From VXPW01 sp965115815 (GTDB lineage: Bacteria; Pseudomonadota; Alphaproteobacteria; TMED109): a stretch of 64,000 nt of DNA. The stretch covers positions 1,116,001 to 1,180,000 of the forward strand of contig OZ220465.1 in NCBI GenBank assembly GCA_965115815.1. Reading direction: 5' to 3'. The stretch's first letter is position 1, and each line of letters starts with the position of its first letter. The notes under the pieces are model-generated. The model was given only the letters and a program-made list of their open reading frames with translations, made no database searches and was not told where the DNA came from. Shown one piece after another: positions 19,394 to 30,050 of this stretch. Made by a program: the position numbers and the translations under genes.

Positions 19394-20292
19394 AGGGGGC
19401 CGAAGAGGAACGGCTTCCCCTCCCGATAGACACAGCCACCCTCATGCGGCGGCCGTCGGCGGTCCGCTTCGAGACCTCGCGCACATCCGTGCCATCTGGC
19501 CACCGACGCCGTCCCGTTGCCCTGCCGGATGCTCCACTGGCCGACGGCATCGTCCGGAGTGTTGGGGCGGCAAGGCGGCGAGGAAGTTGGGGAAGGGGAT
19601 AGCCGAAGAAGCGGCATGACGTTCCTTGCCGCGGGCCCGAAACGCCCCGACCGCCTGCAGTTGCTCCCGCAGGGTAGGGCGGGGAACCGGGCGGCAGCGT
19701 TCACGCCCCGATCTCGCCGGCCAGCCGGGCGGGAAGGGTGCGAAGCGAATGGCATCGACCGCGTTCGCGGCGGAGGTCGGGCACTCCGTCGAGGCATGCG
19801 AAGAGACTGTGCGGCCGGGTCGTCGTCACGCGGCTCGAAGCGGTGTTCGGTACTCTTCGAGACCGGGGTCTCGCTGCGGCTCGGCACCTCGGGGGTGCCA
19901 TCGGTCCATTCGAACCTGAAGGTCTCTCCGGGCGGGCCTGCCCACCGGCACCGATCCCCCGATTCACCGCTCCTGATCAGTGATTTGACGACAACAGACT
20001 GGTCCTGCCTTCGAATGGGGTGCACGCTCCGCCCCCTCCGGGCCCAAGTATTGGTGGTACTCGGCTGCGTCCGTCACGACCCCGGTACCGATCCGCCGAG
20101 GTTCACAAGACCTCATGCATCCCGGAATGCTGCCTGCAAGGCCCGCTGGCAACTCGGGCCGGACGGATCGGGTGCCCGGGTTCGGAGGGAGTGGGCGAGG
20201 GACGGCCTCGAAGAGCGTGCGGTGGACCGGAGGCGGCCGACGGGGTTCCCGACGATGGCCGCACGCGGGCCGGCGCGGCGGGGCCGTGCACG
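19394..20292. other. About 900 bp without a recognisable gene
   Basis: Between the druE stop and the nusB stop (the genes converge). Open frames on both strands exist only because of high GC; none carries a motif I recognise or a plausible start. It may hold a decayed gene or the junction of the defence island with the core chromosome. Confidence 0.5.
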
Positions 20293-20748
20293 TCAGACGA
20301 ACTCGCTGGCCCGGGCCGACCGTGCGATCCGGTCCAGCAGAGCGTTGACGAACCCGAGTTCGCCGCCTTCGGCGAATCCGCGGGCCACCTTCAGGTACTC
20401 GGCGATGACGACGCGCGCCGGCGCCGTCCGGGATGGGTGAATCAGTTCCCACGCAGCGCATCGAAGTACGCAGAGCAGCGTGGTGTCGAGACGTCGGAGC
20501 GACCATCCTTCCCCCAGCAGGGGCTCGATGGTTCCATCGAGTTCCGCGAGGCTCTGCCCGGTGCCGGTCACGATGCGCCGGAACCGGGGCCGGTGGGACA
20601 CGGGCTTGCCGGTGATCGGACGGTCGAGGAACTCCTCGATGACCCGGTCGGTCGACGTTCCGGCGACCGTGACCTGGAACAGGGCCTGGACGGCCGCTTC
20701 CCGCGCCGTGGCGCAGCGGCGTTTCCCGGGACGGGCACCGGCGCTCAT
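20293..20748 (-). CDS. nusB: Transcription antitermination factor NusB
   Basis: All-helical RNA-binding protein that works with NusE (S10) at boxA sites during rRNA transcription. 151 residues, with CATAREAAVQALFQ at the start and the C-terminal EYLKVARGFAEGGELGFVNALLD typical of NusB. The ATG at 20748 overlaps the ribH stop (ATGA), so it is translated from the same transcript as the riboflavin genes, the usual alphaproteobacterial arrangement. It is the last gene of the minus-strand run. Confidence 0.93.
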   Translation of the reverse strand: MSAGARPGKRRCATAREAAVQALFQVTVAGTSTDRVIEEFLDRPITGKPVSHRPRFRRIVTGTGQSLAELDGTIEPLLGEGWSLRRLDTTLLCVLRCAAWELIHPSRTAPARVVIAEYLKVARGFAEGGELGFVNALLDRIARSARASEFV

Positions 20749-21176
20749 GCCGGGCCGAACCGTTCGCGCAGGGCGACCAGCGCCAGGGCGGCCTTCGCTG
20801 CTGCGGCCCCCTTGTTGCCCTGCGACGGACGGGCCCGCACCAGCGCCTGGGCCCGCGAATCGCAGGTCAGGACGCCGTAGCCGATCGCCAGCCGGTCCCG
20901 CACCGCGAGCGACATCAGTCCGCGGGCGCTCTCGCTGCAGACGTAGTCGTAGTGGGTGGTTTCCCCGCGCAGGACGCAGCCCAGCGCGACATAGCCGGCA
21001 AAGTCGGCCTTCGGTGCGATCTGCGCAATGGCCCCCGGGATTTCGAAGGCGCCGGGCACCTCGACGGCCTCCCACCGCCGTCCGGCCGCCTCGATCGCTG
21101 CGGCCGCACCGTCGGCCAGCAGTTCGGCCAGGTCCGGATAGAACACGGCCCGAACGATCAGAAAGGTGCCGCTCAT
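20745..21176 (-). CDS. ribH: 6,7-dimethyl-8-ribityllumazine synthase
   Basis: Condenses 5-amino-6-ribitylaminouracil with 3,4-dihydroxy-2-butanone 4-phosphate, the penultimate step of riboflavin synthesis. 143 residues with VPGAFEIPGAIAQ, GCVLRGETTHYDYVCSES and GNKGAAAAKAAL, the substrate-binding and oligomer-forming segments. The start overlaps the ribBA stop (21173-21176) and the end overlaps nusB. Complete and unremarkable. Confidence 0.95.
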   Translation of the reverse strand: MSGTFLIVRAVFYPDLAELLADGAAAAIEAAGRRWEAVEVPGAFEIPGAIAQIAPKADFAGYVALGCVLRGETTHYDYVCSESARGLMSLAVRDRLAIGYGVLTCDSRAQALVRARPSQGNKGAAAAKAALALVALRERFGPA

Positions 21177-22306
21177 CCCGCCGCCCCGTCCGGTCGCCGG
21201 CGTTCGACCACCTTGAGATCGAATCCCTCGAGCCCCACGATGGGGCGCCGGGTGTGGGTGAGCAGGATCATCTCCCGCACCCCCAGGTCGCGCAGGATCT
21301 GGGCGCCGATGCCGTGTTCGCGGAGATCGCCGGGAGGAGTGTCGCCGGCGGCGAGGCGCCGGGCCAGGCCGGAGGTAACGGATTCCCGGATCAGGACGAT
21401 GACGCCGCGGCCGATGGCGTGCACCGTGCGCATGGCCGCCCGGAGGGTTCCGGCGCGCTCGCGGCCGGCGGCATCCGTGCCGCCGCCGAGCACATCGGCC
21501 AGGACATCCAGCGCGTGCACGCGGACCGGAACGGGTTGTCCGTCATCGATGTCGCCCTTCACGAGCGCGACATGTTCCACGTCGAGCACCGTGTTCCGGA
21601 AGATGTACAGCCGGAAGGCGCCCGCATCGTCGGACTGGAACTCCGCCTCCAGTTCGCGAACCACGATCGGATCGTGTCGTACCCGCCAGGCAATGAGATC
21701 CTCGATGGCGCCCAGGCGAAGCCGGTGGAGGCCGACGAACGGCACCAGGTCGGAGAGGCGCGCCATGGTGCCGTCGGCCTTCATGATCTCGCAGATGACG
21801 GCGGCCGGCGCCAGTCCGGCGAGGCGCGCGAGGTCGACGGCGGCTTCGGTATGGCCGGCCCGCAGGAGCACGCCTCCGTCCCGCGCGGCGAGCGGGAAGA
21901 CGTGACCGGGGGTGCGGAGATCGTCGGCCGTGCTGCGGGGATCGATGGCGACCTGGATGGTGCGCGCGCGGTCGGCGGCGGAAATGCCGGTCGTCACGCC
22001 GTCCCGGGCCTCGATCGGAAGCGTGAAGGCCGTGTCCCGCGGGCCCGGATTGCGCCGGTCCAGGGGTTCGAGGCCGAGCCGGCGGGTGCGGTCGCTGGTG
22101 AGCGCTAGGCAGATCAGCCCCCGTCCGTGGGTGGCCATGAAGTTGACGGCGTCCGGGGTCGCCATCTGGGCCGGAATGACCAGATCTCCCTCGTTCTCGC
22201 GATTCTCGTCGTCGACCAGCACGAACATGCGGCCGTTGCGGGCCTCGTCGATCAGGACCTCGACCGGAGCGAAGATGTCGCCGGACGGCCGTTCGGGATT
22301 CCTCAA
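21173..22306 (-). CDS. ribBA: 3,4-dihydroxy-2-butanone 4-phosphate synthase with a degenerate GTP cyclohydrolase II domain
   Basis: The N-terminal domain (about 1-210) carries DDENRENEGDLVIPAQ, THGRGLICLAL and VTTGISAADRARTI plus GHTEAAVDLARLAGL, all needed for the synthase reaction from ribulose 5-phosphate. The C-terminal domain has the fold of GTP cyclohydrolase II, but where that enzyme has its zinc cysteines this protein reads PVRVHALDVLADVLGGG, with no cysteine. It is therefore probably only a RibB enzyme. Start: a TTG at 22306 overlapping the ribE stop is the most consistent (377 residues); the frame is open further upstream but inside ribE. A true RibA must lie elsewhere. Confidence 0.85.
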   Translation of the reverse strand: MRNPERPSGDIFAPVEVLIDEARNGRMFVLVDDENRENEGDLVIPAQMATPDAVNFMATHGRGLICLALTSDRTRRLGLEPLDRRNPGPRDTAFTLPIEARDGVTTGISAADRARTIQVAIDPRSTADDLRTPGHVFPLAARDGGVLLRAGHTEAAVDLARLAGLAPAAVICEIMKADGTMARLSDLVPFVGLHRLRLGAIEDLIAWRVRHDPIVVRELEAEFQSDDAGAFRLYIFRNTVLDVEHVALVKGDIDDGQPVPVRVHALDVLADVLGGGTDAAGRERAGTLRAAMRTVHAIGRGVIVLIRESVTSGLARRLAAGDTPPGDLREHGIGAQILRDLGVREMILLTHTRRPIVGLEGFDLKVVERRRPDGAAG

Positions 22307-22911
22307 CGCCGGTCTCCGGGAATCCGCGAAGGGAGGGCCCGGGCGACGTATCTCGCCAGGATGTCCGCTTCCAGATTGACCGAACGGCCGGCCGCGAGCG
22401 TTCCGAGGGTCGTGACTCGTCGGGTGTGCGGGATCAGCGTGACGGAAAATCCCTCGCCGTCCACCGCATTGACGGTGAGGGACACTCCGTCGACGGCGAC
22501 GGATCCCTTGGGAGCGACCATCGACGAGACGCGGTCGGGCAGGGTCATGCGGACCGTGCGGCTGTCGCCGGCCGCCGCGACCGCAAGGACGGCGGCGACC
22601 GCGTCGACGTGACCGGTCACGATGTGCCCGTCGAGCGGGTCGCCCGCCCGCAGCGCGTACTCCAGGTTGATGCGGGTGCCGGGCCGCCACCTGCCGGCGG
22701 TGGTGCGCGCCAGGGTCTCCGGCGACAGGTCCACGGCCAAGCCGGTCGAATCGATCGAGGTCGCGGTCAGGCAGATGCCCGAGCAGGCCACGGAGGCGCC
22801 GGGCCGGAGGGCGGGAGGTGGCATGCGGGTCGGGCGGATCCGGACCGCCGGCGCGGCGGATGAAGGTATCTCGGTGATGGTGCCCGTGTCGACGACAATC
22901 CCGGTGAACAT
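22303..22911 (-). CDS. ribE: Riboflavin synthase, alpha chain
   Basis: Dismutates two lumazine molecules to riboflavin and a pyrimidine. 202 residues made of two repeated lumazine-binding barrels: MFTGIV at the start, GICLTA near residue 48, DGHIVTGHVDAVAAV at the start of the second half, and DGVSLTVNAVDGEGFSV. The ATG at 22911 is fixed by the conserved MFTGIV. It lies 73 bp downstream of ribD and overlaps ribBA by 4 bp. Confidence 0.94.
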   Translation of the reverse strand: MFTGIVVDTGTITEIPSSAAPAVRIRPTRMPPPALRPGASVACSGICLTATSIDSTGLAVDLSPETLARTTAGRWRPGTRINLEYALRAGDPLDGHIVTGHVDAVAAVLAVAAAGDSRTVRMTLPDRVSSMVAPKGSVAVDGVSLTVNAVDGEGFSVTLIPHTRRVTTLGTLAAGRSVNLEADILARYVARALPSRIPGDRR

Positions 22912-22984
22912 GGTCTGGTTGGTACTGCCGTCGGCACGAATCGGGCGAGTGTAATCGGAATCGGGGTGGAACGGGTTCCCGTTC

Positions 22985-24121
22985 TCAGGACACCCGTTCC
23001 AAGACGCGCACGTGATCGGGACCGAGCCGGCGCGCGCGGACGGTGCGAAAATCGGCCGTTTCGGCGAGTGCGGAGCGGCCGAGTGCCCCGATGGCGGCCA
23101 GACCGTCGCCGCCGACGATGGCGTCGCTGCCGTACCACACCAACGTATCGACGAGTCGGTGACGAAGGAAGGCGGTGGCCACCGTGGGTCCGCCCTCGAT
23201 CAGGACCGAGGTCATGCCGCGCTCCGCCAGGACGGCGAGCGCCCCTTCCGGGGACGGGAGTCCGGAGGGTTCGGCGTCCACCTCGAGGATTCGCGCCCCG
23301 CCGTTCTCGAGGGTCGCCGCATCCGTTCGGCGCGCGGCGGGGGCGAGCAGCCAGACCGGGCCGGCGTCGAGGGTCGCCATCAGCCGTCCGGACGGCACCG
23401 GCGAGCGGGCGCCGAGCAGCACGATGCGGATCGGGGAACGGCTGCGGAGCCCCGGCAGCCGGCACGTCAGTTCGGGGTCGTCGCGGCGGACCGTGCCGGC
23501 GCCCACCAGGACGGCGTCGTGGCGGGCGCGCAGGAGGTGCGCGTGCCGGCGGGACAGGGGGCTCGTCAGCCACTGGCTGGCGCCGGCGGAGGTCGCCGTC
23601 CGGCCGTCCAGCGAGGCGGCAAGCTTGAGCGTGACCGCGGGTCGGCCGAGGTGCACGCGGCACCGGTGTCCGGCATGGAGCCGTCCGGCGTCTTCGGCGA
23701 GCAGGTCGCTCGTCACGGTCACGCCGGCGGCCGCGAGCAGGCCGGCGCCCGCGCCGTTGGTCCGGGGATCGGGGTCGCGCAGGGCGATGACCACGCGGGC
23801 GAGTCCGGCGGCGGCCAGTTCTCGTGCACAACTCGGGGTGGCGGCTTCGTGGGCGCAGGGCTCGAGGGTGACGTACGCGGTACCGCCCCGCGCCCGATCT
23901 CCGGCCTGTGCGAGGGCGCGCATCTCCGCGTGGGGGCGGCCGCCGGATCCGGTCGCTCCCCGTCCGACCACGTGCCCGCCGGCCGCCACGATCACGCAGC
24001 CCACTGCCGGGTTGGGCCAGGTCGTGCCGAGTACCTGGCGCCCGAGGGCGAGGGCCGTGCGCATGTGCGCCCGGTCAGGCGATGGAGTCGCCGTCGCGGA
24101 GGCTTTCGACTGCTCGCTCAA
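22985..24121 (-). CDS. ribD: Bifunctional riboflavin deaminase/reductase
   Basis: Second and third steps of riboflavin synthesis. The deaminase domain (about 1-150) has the zinc motif PHAEMRAL and TLEPCAHEAATPSC; the reductase domain follows from TLKLAASLDGRTA to IEGGPTVATAFL. 378 residues from ATG 24121, which overlaps the nrdR end by 47 bp. A shorter start at 24064 (MRTALALG) is possible, but the family usually has a few residues such as DxxHM before this point, which the longer form keeps. Confidence 0.93.
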   Translation of the reverse strand: MSEQSKASATATPSPDRAHMRTALALGRQVLGTTWPNPAVGCVIVAAGGHVVGRGATGSGGRPHAEMRALAQAGDRARGGTAYVTLEPCAHEAATPSCARELAAAGLARVVIALRDPDPRTNGAGAGLLAAAGVTVTSDLLAEDAGRLHAGHRCRVHLGRPAVTLKLAASLDGRTATSAGASQWLTSPLSRRHAHLLRARHDAVLVGAGTVRRDDPELTCRLPGLRSRSPIRIVLLGARSPVPSGRLMATLDAGPVWLLAPAARRTDAATLENGGARILEVDAEPSGLPSPEGALAVLAERGMTSVLIEGGPTVATAFLRHRLVDTLVWYGSDAIVGGDGLAAIGALGRSALAETADFRTVRARRLGPDHVRVLERVS

Positions 24122-24539
24122 ATTCCTCGACTTCCCGGAAATTGCGGTAGACCGAGGCGTACCGCACGTAGGCGACGTCGTCGATCTGTTGCAGCGCCTG
24201 CATGACCAGACTGCCGACCTCGTCGGACGGAAATTCCGACTGGCCGGAGGTTTCGAGGCGCCGCACGATGCCGTTGGCCGCCTGTTCCACCCGCTCCGGG
24301 GCCACGTCCCGCTTGCGCAGGGCGATTTCCATCGAGCGCACGAGCTTGTCCCGGTCGAACGGCACCCGGTCGCCGCCCTTCTTGACGATCGTCAGTTCCC
24401 GAAGGTGAATGCGCTCGTGGGTGGTGAACCGCTGGCCGCACGCCTCGCAGTTGCGCCGCCGTCGGGTGACCGTCCGGTTGGCATCCGGGCGCGAATCGGT
24501 CACCCGGGTATCCTCGGCGCCGCAGAACGGGCAGCGCAT
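24075..24539 (-). CDS. nrdR: Transcriptional repressor NrdR
   Basis: ATP-cone repressor of ribonucleotide reductase genes. 154 residues: the zinc ribbon MRCPFCGAEDTRV...CEACGQRF at the N-terminus, then the ATP-cone VKKGGDRVPFDRDKLVRS. Its ATG overlaps the glyA stop (TGATG at 24539). The glyA-nrdR-ribD order is characteristic of alphaproteobacteria. Confidence 0.95.
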   Translation of the reverse strand: MRCPFCGAEDTRVTDSRPDANRTVTRRRRNCEACGQRFTTHERIHLRELTIVKKGGDRVPFDRDKLVRSMEIALRKRDVAPERVEQAANGIVRRLETSGQSEFPSDEVGSLVMQALQQIDDVAYVRYASVYRNFREVEEFERAVESLRDGDSIA

Positions 24540-25867
24540 CAGGGCTGCTCCCGCTGCCCGCCGTCCGGTTCCGCGTACAGGGGAAACCGCCGGGCCAGCC
24601 CGGCGGCCTGCTGGCGCACCCGGGCTTCCACGGCGGCATGGGCGCCCGTCTCGGGGCCGTGGGTCCGGAGCCCGTCGAGCACGTCGGCAACGAGATGTCC
24701 GATGCGTTCGAACTCCCGTTCGGCAAATCCGCGGGTGGTCGCGGCCGGAGACCCGAGACGGATCCCCGAAGTGACCAGCGGCGATTGCGGATCCTCCGGT
24801 ACCGCGTTCTTGTTGCAGGTCAGGCCGGCCTGCTCCAAGGACCGTTCGGCGTCGCGGCCGGTGAGTGCCTGGGCGCGCAGGTCGACCAGCACCATGTGCG
24901 TGTCGGTACCCCCCGAGACGATGTCGAATCCGCGTTCCAGCAACACGCGGGCCAGCGCCGCCGCATTGGCGCAAACCCGATCGACATAGGCGACGAAGTC
25001 CGGCCGGAGCGCTTCGCCGAGCGCCACCGCCTTGGCGGCCACGACATGCATCAGCGGGCCGCCCTGCAGGCCCGGAAAGACGGCCCGGTCGAGGCGCCTG
25101 CCGAGGTCCGGGTCGTCGGTGAGCAGCAGGCCGCCGCGCGGCCCTCGGAGCGTCTTGTGGGTGGTGGTCGAGACGACGTGCGCGTGCGGCAGGGGCGAGG
25201 GGTACCGGCCGGCGGCGACGAGGCCCGCGTAATGGGCGATGTCCGCCAGCAGGAAGGCGCCCACGGAATCGGCGATCGCCCGGAATCGCCGGAAATCGAT
25301 GGTCCGGCTGTACGCGGACGCGCCGGCGATGATCAGCTGCGGACGCGCCTCCGCCGCGATCCGGGCCACATCCTCGTAGTCGATCCGGCCGTCGCGGCCC
25401 AGGCCGTACGTGGCCGGCCGGAACCAGCGGCCGGACACGTTGGGCGGATTTCCGTGGGTGAGATGTCCGCCGGCGGCCAGGCTCATGCCGAGGACGGTGT
25501 CGCCCGGCTTGACCAGGGCCAGAAAGGCGGCTTGGTTGGCCGCGGACCCGGAATGCGGCTGCACGTTGGCGTGGGCGCAGCGGAACAGCTGGCAGGCCCG
25601 GCGGATGGCAAGCGCCTCGACCTCGTCGACCGCCTCGCAGCCGCCGTAGTACCGCCGGCCCGGATAGCCCTCGGCGTACTTGTTCGTGAGCACCGACCCC
25701 TGGGCGGCGAGCACCGCCGCACTCGTGAAGTTCTCGGACGCGATCAGCTCGATCGTCTCTCGCTGGCGTGCGAGCTCGCGGCCGATCCCCGCCTGCACCT
25801 CGGGGTCGCTGTCCAGATACCGGGCCGGATTCGGAAACGGCGCCGGCGCGGGCGGGATCCCGGACAC
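24539..25867 (-). CDS. glyA: Serine hydroxymethyltransferase
   Basis: PLP enzyme interconverting serine and glycine with tetrahydrofolate. 442 residues; ELIASENFTS near the N-terminus, EGYPGRRYYGGCEAVD, and the PLP lysine in VVSTTTHKTLRGPRGG. It starts 9 bp after rpiB and ends over the nrdR start. Complete. Confidence 0.95.
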   Translation of the reverse strand: MSGIPPAPAPFPNPARYLDSDPEVQAGIGRELARQRETIELIASENFTSAAVLAAQGSVLTNKYAEGYPGRRYYGGCEAVDEVEALAIRRACQLFRCAHANVQPHSGSAANQAAFLALVKPGDTVLGMSLAAGGHLTHGNPPNVSGRWFRPATYGLGRDGRIDYEDVARIAAEARPQLIIAGASAYSRTIDFRRFRAIADSVGAFLLADIAHYAGLVAAGRYPSPLPHAHVVSTTTHKTLRGPRGGLLLTDDPDLGRRLDRAVFPGLQGGPLMHVVAAKAVALGEALRPDFVAYVDRVCANAAALARVLLERGFDIVSGGTDTHMVLVDLRAQALTGRDAERSLEQAGLTCNKNAVPEDPQSPLVTSGIRLGSPAATTRGFAEREFERIGHLVADVLDGLRTHGPETGAHAAVEARVRQQAAGLARRFPLYAEPDGGQREQP

Positions 25868-25876
25868 GGGGCGGAC

Positions 25877-26332
25877 TCAGCCGAGCTTGCGGACGCGGGC
25901 TGCGTGGCGTCCGGCCTCGAAGGCGGTGCAGAGAAACGTCTGCAGACACCTCCAGGCGGTGTCCGGGTCGACGAACCGCGCACCCAGGGCCAGCACGTTG
26001 GCATCGTTGTGGGCACGGGCGAGTCGCACCGCGTCGGGGTCGTGGCTGGGGGCACAGCGGATGCCGGGGTGCCGGTTGGCCGCCATGCTGATCCCGAGGC
26101 CCGTGCCGCAGATCGCCACTCCGCGCCGGGCATCGCCCCGCAGCAGGGCCCGGGCCAGACCGTTTCCGACATCGGGATAGTCGACCGGGGCCGCGGATCC
26201 AGTGCCGAGATCCAGAACGGGAACCCCGTCTTCCGTCAGCCGGTCGAGCAGGTGCTGCTTGAGCTCGAACCCGGCATGATCGGCCGCAAGGGCGACCGGG
26301 CCCGATGCGCCGCGCGCGGTCCGCGGGTTCAT
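25877..26332 (-). CDS. rpiB: Ribose-5-phosphate isomerase B
   Basis: Interconverts ribose 5-phosphate and ribulose 5-phosphate, the latter being the substrate of the RibB domain encoded four genes downstream. 151 residues: ALAADHAGFELK at the start, the active-site segment VAICGTGLGISMAAN with its cysteine, and HNDANVLALGARF. The ATG at 26332 lies 44 bp after the epimerase stop. Confidence 0.93.
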   Translation of the reverse strand: MNPRTARGASGPVALAADHAGFELKQHLLDRLTEDGVPVLDLGTGSAAPVDYPDVGNGLARALLRGDARRGVAICGTGLGISMAANRHPGIRCAPSHDPDAVRLARAHNDANVLALGARFVDPDTAWRCLQTFLCTAFEAGRHAARVRKLG

Positions 26333-26376
26333 CCGATTCCCGCTGCGCGAAAGCCGGTCATGTCGACGACGGCCGG

Positions 26377-27342
26377 CTAGCGGAGGTCGGAAGCCGACAT
26401 GCGGCCTTCCTCGGCCAGCGCCCGGAACGCATGAAACGTGCCCTCGACTCCCTCCTCGGGCGCGATCGAGCCGTAGTCCCCGAGATGGTTGCGGACCGCC
26501 GCATCCGACAGGTCGGCCGGGAACGGCAGCGGATCGCCGTCGATCGTGAGGTCGGATCCGGGTGCCAGGGCGCGCACCTGATCCACGATCGCCTCCACGG
26601 TGGTGGCCGCGCCGTTGATGTCGAACACCGGCGCGCCGCGGCCGTCGTCGGCGACGGACCGGATGAAGGCCGAGGCCGCTTCGCCCGCGTGCAGGAACGC
26701 GACCGGACCGCGGAACGGGATCGTGTAGGGAACGCCGAGTGCGGCCGACTGGATCGCGACCGTCGTCTTGGAGGTGACGCCCTGGTCGCGTCCGACCCCC
26801 TGAACGACGCTGGGCCGCAGGCAGATGCTGGGCACCTTCCAGTCCTGCCAGTAGACCCCGGCGAGGTGCTCGCCGCAGGTCTTGTAGGCCCCGTACAGGG
26901 TCTTGAGGTAGGGAGAGTCGGGGAAAAAGCTGTGCGCGGCAATCGAGCTCGCATGCGCGACGCGGCGCATGCCCTCCCGCCGTGCGGCTTCGAACACGTT
27001 GACCGTGCCGACCACGTTGACCCGGGCGCCGCCGGCGGGGTCGGCCTTGCAGAACGGGACCTGAAGGGCGGCGAGATGGATGACGGCTTGGCAGCCGGCC
27101 GCGGCGGCCCGGACGGCTTCGGGGTCGGTGATGTCGGCCACCGTCCAGGCGACCCTCGCCCGCTCTTCTTCGGTCATCAGCAGGGCGGGCCGAACCGGGT
27201 CCGTGTCGCGGTCCAGAGCCGTCACGGCCACGCCCGCCCGCGCCAGCAGGGCTACGGTCCAGGCGCCGATGCACCCCCCCGCCCCGGTCACGAGCACGGG
27301 TCCCGACCACGCTTCCTTGTGCACGGGGAAACGCTCCAACAT
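26377..27342 (-). CDS. NAD(P)-dependent sugar epimerase/dehydratase-like protein (extended SDR)
   Basis: 321 residues with a Rossmann motif VLVTGAGGCIGAW and an active-site YGAYKTCGE (Y-x3-K) preceded by a serine pair in VAHASSIAAHS. The start at 27342 has GGAGG 8 nt upstream; the longer frame to 27381 lacks this. The substrate cannot be told; a nucleotide-sugar or a small aldose derivative is likely from the family. It heads the run that continues into rpiB and is separated from metY by a strong hairpin. Confidence 0.85.
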   Translation of the reverse strand: MLERFPVHKEAWSGPVLVTGAGGCIGAWTVALLARAGVAVTALDRDTDPVRPALLMTEEERARVAWTVADITDPEAVRAAAAGCQAVIHLAALQVPFCKADPAGGARVNVVGTVNVFEAARREGMRRVAHASSIAAHSFFPDSPYLKTLYGAYKTCGEHLAGVYWQDWKVPSICLRPSVVQGVGRDQGVTSKTTVAIQSAALGVPYTIPFRGPVAFLHAGEAASAFIRSVADDGRGAPVFDINGAATTVEAIVDQVRALAPGSDLTIDGDPLPFPADLSDAAVRNHLGDYGSIAPEEGVEGTFHAFRALAEEGRMSASDLR

Positions 27343-27387
27343 CACCTGATCCTCCCGGATGTCCGCACGGTCGTTCCGCATTATGAC

Positions 27388-27422
27388 CCCCGCGTCCGCG
27401 TCTGCAATGCGGACGCGGGGGC
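27388..27422 (-). terminator. Strong hairpin between metY and the epimerase
   Basis: A perfect 13 bp GC stem (CCCCCGCGTCCGC paired with its complement) with a 9-nt loop lies just after the metY stop. No T-run follows, so it is a weak match to a classic intrinsic terminator, but its position suggests that transcription of metY ends here. Confidence 0.6.
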
Positions 27423-27427
27423 CGGCT

Positions 27428-28747
<1,320 letters not shown>

Positions 28748-29644
28748 GGGGTTTCCCCGTGGCTTGCGGGCGCCTCCGGGGGCCCGCAGCGTGACGTTCC
28801 AGCCCTTGCGAGGTGGGCGCGGGAGAGTCGGGGACAGGGTCCGCAGCGGCAGATGGGCCGCCGAGGCTCTGGCCGGCGGCTTCTCCCTGCCACCGCTTTA
28901 GCCGGATTTCTATAGCGCCCGCAAGCTGGAACTCAAATCGGCGCTGCGCGCAGGATAGCGGATCCTGTCGGTCGGATCAAGGGGGCGGTGGGCCGCCCGG
29001 ACCCTCTCCCGTCGGGTTCGGATATCCGGCGTGGAGGGGATCGCGAAGGAAGGGGCGAATCGGCGAGGGACGGGACGGCGGGTGCCGGGCGACTCCGCCT
29101 CGACCTCATGCACGCATGCGGCTGCAGCCCCGGCCGTCGCCCGTCGGCGAGGTTCCGTCCATCCAGAACGGGGCCGCGCGCAACCCGGGAGCGGAGGTAG
29201 CCCGCTTCGCCCGCGCCACCGGATCTACCGGGTCTCCCGGGGAATGGACCCCGGGATACGGAGCGTCGCCATGGATCCCCGTACCCGGCCGCGACGCAAT
29301 GGCATTCGGATAAGTTTTTCTGGCACTCGATAAGAATCCCCCGTGTTTCGGGCGGTTGCCGGAAGCCGGGGCCATGTCGGGTGGCCGGTGTCGGGGTCAG
29401 GCGGTACCCAGTTCTGCCGCTTGCTCCTGGGCGGTTTCGACTGCCGTACGTAGCTGCGTCCGGGCCTTTCGCGCTGGATGCACCGCGAGATGCCGCCTTC
29501 GGTTCCGCCTCGCCGGGGAGGATCACTGGCAGGCTTTGTCCGGGACGATCCTTCCACGCCCGGCCCATGGTGACCAAGCGACCGAGGATGCGCACGTCCC
29601 TGTGGCAGCTGCGGCCGTAATCCCGCATCGCCCCATCGGTCTGG
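28748..29644. other. About 900 bp without a supported gene
   Basis: Holds the metY leader (28748-28920) and then GC-rich sequence with overlapping spurious frames on both strands. No motif, RNA gene or clear repeat was recognised between 28920 and 29644; it may include the decayed remainder of the IS5-type element whose end is at 29899. Confidence 0.45.
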
Positions 29645-29899
29645 TCATCGCCGACCAGGGGCGCCGTCCGGCCCGGGACCCGCTCGGGCTCCCGGCACGG
29701 CGCGCACGTCCGGCGCCGGAAGCAGCGGTGCCAGACCAGCCCATTCCGCGTCGGTCCGATCGCTTTCGAAGCGATCCCCCCCGACGCGGATACTTCGCAC
29801 GAGCGGTCTTGGTCCAAGCCATGGCATTCTCCCGAGGTCGTCGCCAGCCACATCGTAGAGGCTCGAATCGGGGCCGCTCAATCGTTTCCGCACAGGCTC
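29645..29899 (-). pseudogene. Remnant of an IS5-type element (end and transposase N-terminus)
   Basis: The terminal repeat (minus strand, GAGCCTGTGCGGAAACG, 29864-29899) matches both ends of MITE-3 at 58186. A start MAWTKTARAKYPRR at 29822 and, after a frameshift, RFESDRTDAEWAGLAPLLP follow, the usual beginning of IS5-group transposases. The remaining catalytic part is not recognisable. Confidence 0.7.
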
Positions 29900-30050
29900 T
29901 TGGGTTTGCGCCCCGCACCCGGCCGCTGCATGGTGACCGGAGCCCGATGCGAACCGGGAATCCTGCTTCGATGCACCTTCACCGCGCTCTCCGAACGGGC
30001 GGACCGTCGGCGCTGCCGGCCCCTGTCCGCATCCCTGCGGCGCCGACGCC

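Noticed and set aside
19390..20025. A 211-codon minus-strand frame after druE
   Set aside because: No clear start site or motif, unusual composition (Arg, Pro, Ser), and overlaps nothing conserved; not supported as a gene.
22912..22984. FMN riboswitch in front of the riboflavin genes
   Set aside because: The gap is too short and shows none of the conserved FMN aptamer segments; the genes are embedded in a larger run instead.
28748..28930. SAM or cobalamin riboswitch in the metY leader
   Set aside because: The leader is GC-rich with hairpins, but I could not match conserved core sequences of the known classes. A covariance search would decide.
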